The notes below the pieces were generated by a model. That model had not been told where the DNA came from. It saw only the letters and a program-made list of their open reading frames with translations, and did not search any database. A program made the translations under genes and the position numbers. A DNA stretch of 64,000 nucleotides from Sthenelais limicola (taxonomy: Eukaryota; Annelida; Polychaeta; Phyllodocida; Sigalionidae): the NCBI GenBank assembly GCA_942159475.1, contig OW804097.1, positions 116,410,789 through 116,474,788 of the forward strand, given 5' to 3'. Shown in pieces: positions 47,401-58,220 of the stretch; position 1 is the stretch's first letter, and every line of letters begins with the position of its first letter.

Positions 47401-48673
47401 GAGAAACACAACTTATTTGATTTATCATCCCAGGTTTTTATTGGATGTGGTTTCCTACAAGTACACTCTTGTCCTCTGATGAAGCTTAATATATGAGTGA
47501 AATTGTGTTGTTCTTCAGGTGGGTGCCAGAATCACCACGATGGTTAATCTCTGTCAACAAGACAGAAAAGGCTCACAACATTCTTAGGCATATGGCTGCC
47601 AAGAATAAACAAACATTGCCCGATGACATCATTGAGAGCCTAACAAAAGGAGGTAATAATGATACGGATATTTTTGTAGCATTGTTAATAACAGCCAATA
47701 TCTCAATTATGTACATTCAGTGTGTGCCACAATATAACAGTTTGCAAAGATAACTTATATGGGTCAATTTGCCTGAACATTCCACTTCACCAATCCTCTA
47801 AATAAGGGAGGTATGTACAGAGGGAGTGGCCCAGTGGAAGTTTGTAAGCTAGCGTTGAGTTGCTGTGTTGAATCCCCGCTGCTATGACATCATTGCATGG
47901 GCCTTGTTCTGGAGTGTGTTGGTGTGCGGAGCTGGTGTGATCTTTTCAGCACAACGTTAGGTGAATAGGCCTTCTAGACTGGCCTGTGCAGTTGAAGCAT
48001 GTGCAGTGCATGTGCATGTGCATGTGCAGTTGAAGTACAAGTAAGACCATATTGACCTGGATGTTTTATCCACAAAACAGAATAAGAATGACAAAGCTGT
48101 AGCTCTTTGCTCCTGTGGAATGGCTAATCATGTGTAATTACGAGATCGGGAGAGGTTTTGTCAAGTAAGGTAGTCCTTGTTGAGCTGGGGGCGTGGCCAA
48201 AAGATTGAGTGATATGCTAGCATATAAAATATGCATGGCACCGTTTGGTCTAGCCACTGCATGCCAGGTGATGCAGTACTGTTGTCGGCACTAGTACCAC
48301 CTATAGCCCAGATAGCTTTGATTATCTTTTTTAAGCAATAGCATACTACTGAAATACTTATAAATAGTTGGCGTTAGTAGTAGTACTGACAGTACTGCCA
48401 ACTATTTGGTGGACACACATCTTCTCCAAGACCAACCCCTCTGTTTATACCTCCCTGTATTTATGATATTCTAATTTGTACATTTTAGTATTATTATGAC
48501 CATGCATATCTGGCAGCATTTCCAGTCTCTAGGATCACATTTCTCAATGTAATATATATTATGCATTCTCTTCTTTCAGTTCATGCTCAAGGCTCTGTAT
48601 CCAAGTTAGAAACCACTTGGCTGGTGAGGCATCCTTTATTGAGGAGATATCTTCTGATATCACTATATCAATG
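44462..48673 (+). pseudogene. SLC22-type transporter copy B, exons 2-8 only
   Basis: Seven exons aligned one-to-one with gene A: 44462-44656, 44773-44920, 45397-45500, 45611-45765, 46668-46836, 47519-47652 and 48580-48673. Lengths and phases are identical to gene A and all frames are open (motif A at the exon 4/5 junction, VPESPRWL in exon 7). Exons 9-12, covering roughly the last six membrane helices, are absent: homology to the gene A intron stops at about 48760 in an inverted junction and first exons of further copies follow. The transporter cannot be complete from this locus, though the exons show no decay, so the loss is recent or the exons are still used. The nearest intact first exon upstream is 22650. 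Confidence 0.82.
46965..47470 (-). mobile_element. LINE-C: truncated LINE in intron 6 of gene B
   Basis: Gene A lacks this block. The minus strand ends with AATAAAGATTTG plus poly-A at 46965. Its coding remnant (about 47440-47256) gives LQWNELPDNIKN and FKYRLKTGLL before a stop. That W-N-x-L-P motif is typical of the ORF2 C terminus in CR1/Jockey-type LINEs. The right edge near 47470 is approximate. Confidence 0.75.
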
Positions 48674-48761
48674 GTATGATGATCAGTCATTCTTATCACA
48701 CAGAATTAGACTTTATAGTGTTCATCAGTAGGTTAAATTATAATGCATCTATAATGATATC

Positions 48762-48785
48762 TAGGATAAAGGATAGGATTTGAGC
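48762..48785. other. Inverted junction truncating gene B
   Basis: GGATAAAGGATAGGATTTGAGC here is the reverse complement, with one mismatch, of GCTCAAGTCCTATCC and following bases at 7658-7679 in gene A intron 8. Sequence to the left is colinear with that intron; sequence to the right leads into a first exon. It marks the breakpoint. Confidence 0.7.
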
Positions 48786-48800
48786 ACAATTCAACACAAC

Positions 48801-48844
48801 ATGGAGTTTGATGAAGTGTTTAAATACATTGGACAGTTCTCCAG
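48801..48844 (+). CDS. SLC22 first exon, third intact copy
   Basis: Encodes MEFDEVFKYIGQFS plus AG, donor GTGAGTGA. It lies 128 bp after the last exon of gene B, so it could belong to a further transporter whose later exons lie beyond Gypsy-2, outside the window. Confidence 0.7.
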
Positions 48845-49838
48845 GTGAGTGATTTATTTTATCAAGTTAATAGTTTCATTTCACTTACATAATTGCCAAT
48901 ATTTTACTGTTTTATTAAATCATCAAATTATAATGAATATATGTATAAACATATAACAGCAGCAGAAAAGTGATGAATCAAGTCCTATTAGTCATAGTAT
49001 GAATAACTATTGCATAAACATGTAACTGTATCAGAATATTTATTAAATCAGTCCTATAAGTCATGATTTAAGTAAGTCTTGTATAAACATAGAAAAGCAG
49101 CAGAATATTGATGATCTAATAAGTCATATTATTATACATGCGTTCTCTACGGGTGGCCGTTGGGCTGTACAGGAACTATTTTGCATTGGCATGTCAATGC
49201 ACGCAAGTTTGGCAGAGTGAATGCTTTCTTCTATGATTGTTTCACCTATTTCCAGTTATTCCTCTGGTAATGTATAATAATCAACCTATAGGACTTATTC
49301 TATGTAAAGAACTTGATCTCCAGCATAGAATATAGCAACCTATTTGCTTAGTGCTGTTTTCATTTGCCTCTGATCTCATTTTTTATTCATGCGCTGTGCT
49401 TGAACTTGTCCTATAAGTGCTAAATAATTATAAGTAAATTTGCTAAGGTATTTTTGTCAGAATATCTGAAAGAGTGAAGCTTTAATTGGGATAATGTATG
49501 TTTGCTGCCAGTATTTTTTGCTGGAAGGTACTATTTCCCCATCTTGGCAAGGGATAATATGGGCAGTTGTTATATCCATGCTGGTTGGATTGTAAGAATC
49601 TTGATTGAGTTGTTGTGTAAGTAGGTCTACAAAGAAGCTTATTCAAATGTGTTTGGGCCTTATTTGGATTGAACCCTCTTACAGTATTTTGTGGTGGAGC
49701 CTTATTAACTTTTACCTATGCTAAAGGTACCAGCTTACAGATAAATGATGTTCACTTACTGAATACCTATATATATGGTATAGCAAGTCTCAGGACGAAT
49801 TCCTCTGAGCACAAAGTTTGAGTTCCATTCAACACAAC

Positions 49839-49882
49839 ATGGAGTTTGATAAAGTGTTTAAGTACATTGGACAGTTCTCCAG
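49839..49882 (+). CDS. SLC22 first exon, fourth copy
   Basis: Encodes MEFDKVFKYIGQFS plus AG, donor GTGGGTGA. It and about 100 bp on its right are near-identical to 48801 and following, so the 1-kb unit is duplicated. The intervening 48845-49838 and the following 49883-50822 show no other exon I can support. Confidence 0.7.
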
Positions 49883-50822
49883 GTGGGTGATTTATTTTAT
49901 CAAGTTAATAGTTTCATTTCACTTACATAATTGCCAATGCTTTACTGTTTTATTAAATTATCAAATTAAAATGAACCTGTCGGTCCTGTTGTGGAGTGTT
50001 TTGAAAATAAATATTTCAGTCATGATACCAAAAAGTCATGAATGTAATGTTATAGTAACATCTCACCAGGACGTGTGAGGTAACAAATAGATAGATTATG
50101 CTTGAATCTTGTATCACTTGTGTGGAATTGCCTATCAAAATAAAATATGTTCAGAAAAAATATTAACTTTGGAACATTGATAAATAGTCCATACTATGGT
50201 GAACATGGCTCGTTTTCTATAGATTTTAAAATGTACCATAAGTTTGATAGTCCCATGTGAATCAAGATTCAAAATGGGGGCTATGCAAATCTCCTATATG
50301 AGTGCAATTCTGGGCATGGTAAGCTTACCTTTACATGTCCTAGTAGTGGAAGTTCACCCCAGTTCTTATTTTATGAGAGGCCTGGGTGTAAAATTGTTAA
50401 TTTATTATTATGTGTACAATGTGAGAATGGTGCATTACTTTGGCAATGTACTGACACTAATTACCCATTATTTAGTTCATAATTTTGGCATAGATACAGG
50501 AGAAGTCCTGCAAGTGTACAATCCTCTCAAATAACCCAAATCTAAGACAAAAATGAGGTACAACATAACCAAAGAGATAAATAAACATGATACCAAATTC
50601 AAATTATAAGTTTACATTTTGTATTAATTTATGAGCTTTAATCTCTAACATCTTAATTGACGTGGCTTTTGTATCATTTGTCACTATCATACCATTACTA
50701 ATACCAACTCGCAAATAAATTGGCAGAAGGGAGGTACTGGGGCAATTAGAATTAATGATGTCATTTTAATTGATGTCATGTATGACATGTTATACTTTAT
50801 ACTGAACATAAATGTATACTAT

Positions 50823-51303
50823 TGTAGTGAATACGGGTTTAAATAGATCCAAGATAATTGGTCTGACCGGGTGTTGCTATAATTGGGTGCACGCGCCTCA
50901 ACTGAACGCGCTCCCGGCTCAGAAATGGCCTTTTGGATTCCCGCCTTTTCTTACTTGGAACTTAAATCTAGGTAACTTAAATCTAGTCAACTCTTTTACC
51001 ATAATGTGTCTTAGAGTGCTTCCGGATGCTCTGGTAAGACTCCGTGTTGTTTCACTGTGTTACTCCTATGTAAAACCATGTTAACTGTTTGACTCTCAAC
51101 ACCTGCAATGATCGTGTACCATAATTGCCACTCCTCTGAGGCCAATACCTGGTCACCTCTGTTGGGTCCAATAAACACTATCGGACATGGTTTGTGTGGT
51201 GAATAAAGCCCGTGATACCTAAAGAGCTGTGTGTCTGGTCTTCTTTCCCTTCGCGAGAATAGATATATCGAACTTGGGTAGTGTGAGACGGAAAAACACT
51301 ACA
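50823..51303 (+). repeat. Gypsy-2 5' LTR and primer site
   Basis: TGTAGTG...CACTACA, the same ends as Gypsy-1 but otherwise dissimilar. ATTGGTGCTGTAAACC follows at 51304 as the likely primer site, close to that of Gypsy-1. Confidence 0.85.
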
Positions 51304-51831
51304 ATTGGTGCTGTAAACCAGTTTCTGGCCGCAGACCTTGTTGATAGTGTGACTGTTGTTTCTTGGTGAAACAGGACTGCATTGTGCAGAGATTCGGAGA
51401 TTGGCTGGTAGACCCGACCAAATGGCTGTAGCAGCGGATGATGCCATTGCCCCTCTAGGCACGGAGTCTTCGCCGAAAGTTAGTGTGGTCAAGTCTGTGA
51501 TGGAAGGACTATTGAGTCCCCGTAAAGAACAGGACCGTAAGGAACCCGTAATCCGTAATGAACAGGGAACTTTTGCTTATGAGGGCGATGGTTCTGTGCA
51601 CCGGGTAAATGTTGGAGCAGGTAGTGCTTTCAATCAGTGGCGTCGGTCGCCGGAAGACTTGACTGAGGATGAACTCTGTCACAAATTCCGGAAGATGCGT
51701 TCCGACTTTAAAGCTCATAGAAGTGCTGCTGAGGATTTGCATGCGCATATGGCAGACGTTACACAGCAGAATGCAACCCTTCGGGGAGTATGGCCCAACC
51801 GGGTTGTACGCAAATACCTACAGGAATCAGT

Positions 51832-52900
51832 ATGGACCAGTGCCAGCAGTATGTGATTCTCCCAAGAGAATATTCCAATACACAAATGGGAATTAATATG
51901 AACTCTCAACCCAATGTACAATTGGCCCCAGCAAACACCCAACAATCGATGATCGCAACAAATATTGGAGATAGATCCGCGATTCCATCGACCACCGAAG
52001 GACAAGTCTATGTTCCCCCTCAATCCGCAATGGCGAGCTATAGGCAGGTAGCTATCCCACAACATCAAGAAACACAAGGAAATCAGATAAGTCAATACTC
52101 GCACTCTCAATATCCTGATATTCCCCATGATTTTATGGTAAAGTTTATTGCCCGAGAAAAAAAGATCGATGAACTATTATCTGGTATGGCAAGAATTCAG
52201 GGTTCAATTGAAAACTATGGAAATATCGCTCTCACAAACCAATCCGACATTGGCACGCTGAACAGAAATACGCAAGGTTTGCAAGAAAGTGTAGGTCAGT
52301 TAAACAACAATATGAAGGGTGTCGTAGCGAATCAGGTGAAATTAGACCAATCTAACTCTGACATTAACAAAAGCATGCAAAATCTTCAAGCAACAATCAC
52401 CAATCTGTCCCTCAAAATTGAATTAAATTCCAATACCCTGGCCGCAATCAATAATAGTTCGAATATTCCCCAAGTAAACATACAGCAAAACACAACACAA
52501 GCAGCCACGCCCACCCCTACAGTCAACACGGCAATAAGGGAAAATCCCAGGGGGAAAAAATGTAATTCTAAAGGGAGTTGAAGAAAACGACGGCGAAAAC
52601 TTGGAAAATATCGTCAAAGATTTGCTTGGACATATTGATTTCAAGTCAACCTTCTCAAACGTAGAAAGGCTAGGGATTAAGCGCAAAAGCCCCGATAATC
52701 CATACCACCGCCCCATAAAAGTCACACTCCTTTCAGTCCGCAACAAGATAGAGCTATTTAGAGGCATGAACAAACACAAACAGAAGCCTCAATTAGCTGG
52801 GATATGGGCCCAGGGCGACAACACTGAGGAAGAACAGTTACATATGAGTGAGGCGAGATCTATAGCCTTTGCAGCCAGAGCCTTACATGTATGGACTTGA
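51832..52900 (+). pseudogene. LINE-D ORF1, coiled-coil and RRM-like parts
   Basis: The first frame, to 52581, is Q/N/S-rich and then has heptad-like repeats with regularly spaced Leu/Ile/Asn (LNNNMKGVVANQVKLDQSN). That is the LINE ORF1 coiled coil. After a frame change near 52555 the text reads NVILKGVEENDGENLENIV, then SNVERLG and RPIKVTLLSVRNKIELF, matching the RRM-like RNA-binding domain of ORF1 proteins. A second frame change near 52880 leads into the NADAR part. Start chosen at MDQCQQ (51832), but upstream Mets are possible. Confidence 0.75.
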
Positions 52901-53387
52901 ATCCAGACCTAAAGGCATTGATGTGTACATTGCAGGTGTAACTTATACCAGAGCTGACTTCGATAAATTGCCTAAGGGATTAGACAAGACTACCGTCTCC
53001 ACCTTCTCAACACCTGACAGGACAGCCTTTCAAGGGCATATGAGCCCTCTGTCCAACCTATTTAGCTGCCCAGTAGAATTAGATGGAATTGAGGCCCAGT
53101 CTGTAGAGCAATTATATCATGTAAAAAAAGCGACCCCAGAGCTCATAGAGAGACTGAAATCTATTAGGAATCCCTATACTGTAAAAAGGGTAGCCAAACA
53201 GATCAAAACGAATCAGGATTGGGATAGAAAATCGAATGATATACTCTATGAGTGTATGAAGGGAAAATTCGCACAAAATCCCACACTGAAAGATTTTCTA
53301 CTGCGAGACGACAAAAAGTACTTTTATGAACGACCCACGACCCCATATACGGCTGCGGAAGATACTTATCTGACTGCACGTTACTGA
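52869..53387 (+). pseudogene. LINE-D ORF1, NADAR part
   Basis: 172 codons. The linker YTRADFDKLPKGLD resembles the linker before NADAR in LINE-A ORF1 (YKHNQLEMLPKKFT). NADAR features: MSPLSN with PLSN at residues 59-63, SVEQ with Glu80, KKA at 86-88, DW at 117-118, KGKFAQNP at 131-138. The C-terminal WGxG and N-x-LG block that LINE-A keeps is not recognisable after residue 150, so the fold may be incomplete or diverged. Frame differs from the RRM part, hence a broken ORF1 rather than a separate gene. Confidence 0.8.
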
Positions 53388-53586
53388 CACAAGACCAAGT
53401 CGACGCAAACTGTAATCTCTGTGGACAGTTTCTTGAAAGACTAAAGAGAGAGCTTGTTAGCTGAACATCTGATCCCTCCTAAAAGATAAGTGTCACTACA
53501 TATTATATTACATCTATCTTATCCGACTTTCCCCCTCTTTCGCCATATTTACTTATCACCAATTGATCGCTTTCTCCTACATCTGA

Positions 53587-54240
53587 ATGGAAAAGTTCAC
53601 GATCTTACTACTCGGTGATTCGAGAATAAAGGGATGGAAAAACAGGATAGACCAGATTATTTTACAACATGGTTTCCAAGACTTGGAAATTACTTGTCTG
53701 TGTGTGCCAGGAGCTAGGTTGAAACGCCTGGGTGAAGAAGCACTCATAAGGTACCATTGGAAGCAATTTGACCTGCTCTATATTCTAGGAGGAGTGAATG
53801 AGTTCACTGAAAAAGTAAAGTACAAGAAAGTCTACCCCCGATTCACAGCAAAAGAAGCTTACACCCACCATATCAAACATGAAATCACGAAGCTAATGTA
53901 CTACACCGCAGCAATGTCTAGAGCCGTTATAATGACGGAAATTGTGGGCCTCTCCCTTGATCTATACACCGAAGGCTGGGCGAGTAGCTCAGAGGATCAA
54001 AACCTCATACACAAAGCCCTTGCTGATATCAATCAGGAGATTCGTAGAATCAATAGAAGAAACGGTCTGATAGGCCCTCACTACGAAGGAATCGTCCACA
54101 AAAAAAGAAGAGGGTATACCTCACACAGATATATATCGAAAACAAAGGACGGACTCCACTTCAATGAAACTGCCATCACCAAATTCATAGATATAACGAT
54201 GACAACATTTTACAGAAATATCCATACCCTTTGCGAATAA
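53587..54240 (+). CDS. LINE-D SGNH hydrolase
   Basis: 217 codons, intact, 199 nt after the NADAR stop. SGNH blocks are all present: LLLGDSR (Ser12), PGARL (Gly42), LGGVNE (Asn71) and DGLHFN (Asp188, His191). CR1-type LINEs are known to encode an esterase of this family in ORF1; here it is a separate ORF. There is no signal peptide, so it is intracellular. The substrate is unknown; lipid or acyl-ester hydrolysis is the usual suggestion. It is the best preserved ORF of LINE-D. Confidence 0.85.
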   Translation: MEKFTILLLGDSRIKGWKNRIDQIILQHGFQDLEITCLCVPGARLKRLGEEALIRYHWKQFDLLYILGGVNEFTEKVKYKKVYPRFTAKEAYTHHIKHEITKLMYYTAAMSRAVIMTEIVGLSLDLYTEGWASSSEDQNLIHKALADINQEIRRINRRNGLIGPHYEGIVHKKRRGYTSHRYISKTKDGLHFNETAITKFIDITMTTFYRNIHTLCE

Positions 54241-55359
54241 CAATATCTCAGTTAACACGCTCTGATCGTGGCAAAACTGACACTTTATCCTGGTAACACA
54301 CTTGAATGTGGCAAGCCATAAAACAATAGTAGAGTAATTCAAATCAGAAATCATCTAAATTGGTAAATACCGCAGTTATATTCAACCCACAATCAAAAAT
54401 TAGTCGTTTTAAATCTCTCCTACTTCCTCCTGTGATATGTAACATAATGTCTCGGTGCATATAGTTTTACCCTGAAGCAAGCAAACACTCCTACGTTAGT
54501 GGCAATGCTATGACTTCCCACTTTGCATGATTACCTGTATATAACTGAATCCTGACAAGAACAGTAAATAAAAACACTGAACCTATCTCCTTAGCGTTGA
54601 ATGCCAATAGTACGGTCCAAAATGAATTTAACAAGCCCCACATAGCATAAATATTCTCTTCAGTGTTAAATCTCCAATGGTACGACACAAACTGAATTAG
54701 ACCCCGCCCCTTTGACCGCATACCGTACACTTCTTTCTCTATTGATTGTAAATACCCTGTCTCTACTCTGTATATATATATTAACTCGATCCTAAGCAAA
54801 CACTCATAGCTAGTGGCAATGCTTTGAATAATTAGATTATGAACGTTATACCACCTCGAATTTATCCTATACTTAGGTCTTTTCCTACATATCAACCCCA
54901 AGGTCAGATCTCCATGTGTTCAACTCAAACAGTACAAACCCCGCCTCTCTCCTAACCAACATCTAATCTCAACGCTAAATCCTCAATAGTCCGACTCAAA
55001 CAGCGATAAGCCCCGCCCCCTTTCACAGCTACCGTACACTTTTTTCTCAGTCTCTTCGCAACTCTCTCTCTATAACCTTATATATTAAAGCAACTAAACA
55101 CACGTTGAATGTGGCAATAGTGCTTTTCATGTGTCATATAGGCATATATATTCATTTATCTTACTACCACACCTTATCCCAGATCCTATTGACGGTCGGG
55201 AGCCGCCAATGATCCATTCCAACCTGATAACACCCTACTCTCTCTACTCACAATCCACAGGCTAGCCGCCAGCCTGTATAAGGAATCTTAAGCCCAGCAG
55301 TAAACTGCAAAAAGGGCTAATAGCATAACTCATAACATATCCTATCCACTAACTCCACC
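54241..55359 (+). promoter_or_regulatory. LINE-D spacer before ORF2, with repeat units and hairpins
   Basis: Two or three related units share CCCCGCCCCTTT, then ACCGTACACTT, then a small hairpin. The clearest pair is 54700-54745 and 55007-55050. Five hairpins of form CACN..N'GTGGCAA are here, with GTGGCAA near 54269, 54308, 54499, 54813 and 55111. No ORF. A role in ORF2 translation or RNA recognition is possible. Confidence 0.6.
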
Positions 55360-58220
55360 ATGACGTTCAATAAGGGACTCTCATTCGCACACTTAAATAC
55401 TCAGAGCCTGAAGGGCAAATTTGACTCTTTTAAAAGTGAAATGAGTAAGCTCAAACCCAATATACTCGGTATCACTGAGACATGGCTACACGCAAACCTT
55501 TTAGATGATAACTATCTTATTCCGGAATACAATCTAATACGATTGGACCGCAACTGGAGCACTGATAACCTCTCTACCCCCAAAAAAGGGGGGGGGTTGC
55601 CCTATATATAAAGTCAGACATTACCTACATACCTTTAACTAACCTAAACTGCAGCAACAATAACGTAGAATGTTTATGGGTCAAACTAATTATACAATAC
55701 ACGAAACCTATAGTAATAGGATGCCTGTATAGACCCCCGACAGGAAGCCCCACCGAGCTTGCTAAATACCTGAACGATACAATACCTCAGCTCCTATCCA
55801 ACCCAAAAACGGAGCTCTTCCTAATGGGAGATTTTAACATAAACTATCTCAACCACACTAACCCAGCTGTTAAGGAATTAAAAGCAATTGAAACTACCTT
55901 TAATCTTAAACAAATTATCAATGATCCAACAAGATATCACTTAAACCAGAACAACTCCCTAGAAGGAACACTTATAGACCACTTGTACACAAACTGTAAC
56001 ATAATATCTAAGGGGGGCGTTATTAACGTCAACCTTAGCGATCATGAACTTATATTTGCAGTCAGGAAAAAAGATAAACTAAGAGTAGAAAAAATAATTA
56101 AAATGGGGAGATCTCTCAGAAAATTCAATGAAGCCATCTTTCAGCGACGCCTCAGAACTGACTTTAATTGGCTACCCTTCTTAGAAATTACGAACCCTGA
56201 ACAAGCATGGGAGTTAATGATAAATAGAATTACACAAACCCTTGATAGCCTATGCCCAACCAGGAACATTAAAGTACAAAATAGTAATGATCCATGGTTA
56301 ACACCCCACTTACTCGACCAACTCAATGATAAGAATAGAGCCAGAGCTGCGGCCATAAAATCAAAGACCAAAGCTGACTGGGATGAAGCTAAGAGACTTA
56401 GAAAAATTGCAAACCTAAACATGAAACACGCAAAGAGAGATTTTATTATATCTGAATTAAATAACCACAACCACGATCAAAAGAAGTTTTGGGAAACCAT
56501 AAATATTATTACCCCTAGTAAGAGGAAAACTGGCATTATCAGCCTAGTAAACTCCGATGATAACATAATACCACCAAATGAATTACCCCACTATCTGAAT
56601 CATTATTTTGTTAATATAGCTAAAGATCTCACCAAAAACCAAAACCCACACTGGAGGCCAAACACCCCTCCCCTTCTCAGCCAAATTGATACTGTGCAGA
56701 CTAACACCCAAGAAGTTGAGAAACTAGTAAGAAAAATTGATACCAATAAGTCATCATCTATTAACCACATGCCAAATAAGGTACTAAAATGTGCACTACT
56801 CACACTTGTTCGAGAATTTACCCACTGCCTAAATCTATCTTTCTCCACCTCTACTATACCTGAATCATGGAAAACAGCTGAAATCATCCCTCTATTTAAA
56901 GGAGGAGATCCCAGCAGAGTAAACAATTATCGCCCAATATCCCTTCTCCCCACCCCTAGTAAAATAATGGAAAGAATCATCCACAATAGAATAGCAAATT
57001 ACCTTGAAATGTACGATATATTAAATAATAGACAATATGGATTTAGAGCTGGAAAATCTACTACAGAAGCAATAATAGAATTTTCTGATGACATTGCTCT
57101 AAGCCTCGACTCAGGCAATGATACACTGGTGACTTTTATTGACTTTCGTAAGGCCTTTGACCTTGTAAATCATACTATTCTCCTTGACAAACTGAGCCAT
57201 ATTGGTATAAAGGGCAGTCTTTTAAAATGGTGTAAAAACTATCTAGAAAATGGGAAGCAATGTGCCTTAGTCAATAGCCAAACCTCCTCACATATCAACA
57301 TCAACACAGGAGTACCACAGGGTTCAATTTTGGGCCCTCAAATGTTTATCATCTTCATAAATGACCTAGTTCATAATATTCAAAATTGCAGACTCTCACT
57401 ATATGCCGATGATACGGTTTTGTACATTCAAGGTAGAAATATAGATAGGATATACGCTGATATGCAAAAGGCTGTAGACGATTTACACAGTTGGTGTACT
57501 GGGAATCTTTTTGTTGTAAACACAGACAAATCAAACATAATGTATATTACCAAGTCCAGAAACAATAAGAAATCAGCAAGTACAAAAAAGATAACTTACC
57601 AACAAAATGACTTAAAAATAGTCTCGCAGTATAAATACCTAGGTTACCTAGTGGACGATAAACTGAACCAGAAGCCCCAACTAGCCCATCAATTGAAGAC
57701 CATTAGCTACAAAACATATCAACTACAGCAAATTAGAAAATTCATAAATACCCAGGCAGCCCTAAAAATTTACAAAACCAAAATACTACCCTTTTTTGAT
57801 TACGGGGATGTATTAATCCACAATGCAAACCAACCTCTCATAGAAAAGCTCCAAAGACAGCAAAATAGAGCTCTCAAAATTGTTCTACAGCTCCCACACG
57901 AAACACCAACTGATATAGTCCATGCCACTGCAAGAGTACCCCTCCTTAAACACAGAAGAATTATGCATTTACGAATACTAGCCTATAAAAGAGTTAGAAA
58001 CCCGATCTATAGAGACACCCCAAATAGAAACACTAGAAATTTCGATGCCCCCAGGCTGAAAGTACCTCGTTTTAAAACTAACCTTGCCCAGAACTCAGTA
58101 ACCATCAAAACCGCAAATGCCTGGAATGAGCTAACTGCTAGACAGAGAAACATTGGTACCATGGAGGCCTTCAAGTCAAATAAAAAAATATGGCTAAATA
58201 CCCTCTATATACAATTGTAA
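55360..58220 (+). CDS. LINE-D ORF2: endonuclease and reverse transcriptase
   Basis: About 953 codons, broken once by a one-base shift in the G-run at 55591-55599. Endonuclease: LNTQSLKGKF, ITETWL with catalytic Glu, LMGDFNIN (near 55825), SDHELI. RT: RPISLLPTPSKIME, NNRQYGFRAGKST, DFRKAFDLVNHTIL, GVPQGSILGPQ and catalytic YADD (near 57403). C-terminal NAWNEL segment near 58115. The LLPTPSKI and YADDTVLY wording puts it in the CR1/Jockey side of LINEs, distinct from LINE-A. Confidence 0.88.

Noticed and set aside
47272..47496. 74-codon plus-strand frame in intron 6 of gene B
   Set aside because: It is the antisense of the LINE-C ORF2 remnant (WNELPDN on the minus strand).
50244..50534. Possible extra SLC22 exon (VLVVEVHPSSY frame)
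   Set aside because: Only a loose resemblance to exon 6, no convincing splice sites and no paralogous match in gene A or B.
52869..53387. NADAR segment as an independent host gene
   Set aside because: It lies inside LINE-D, continues the ORF1 RRM-like part across a one-base shift, and shares its linker with LINE-A ORF1.
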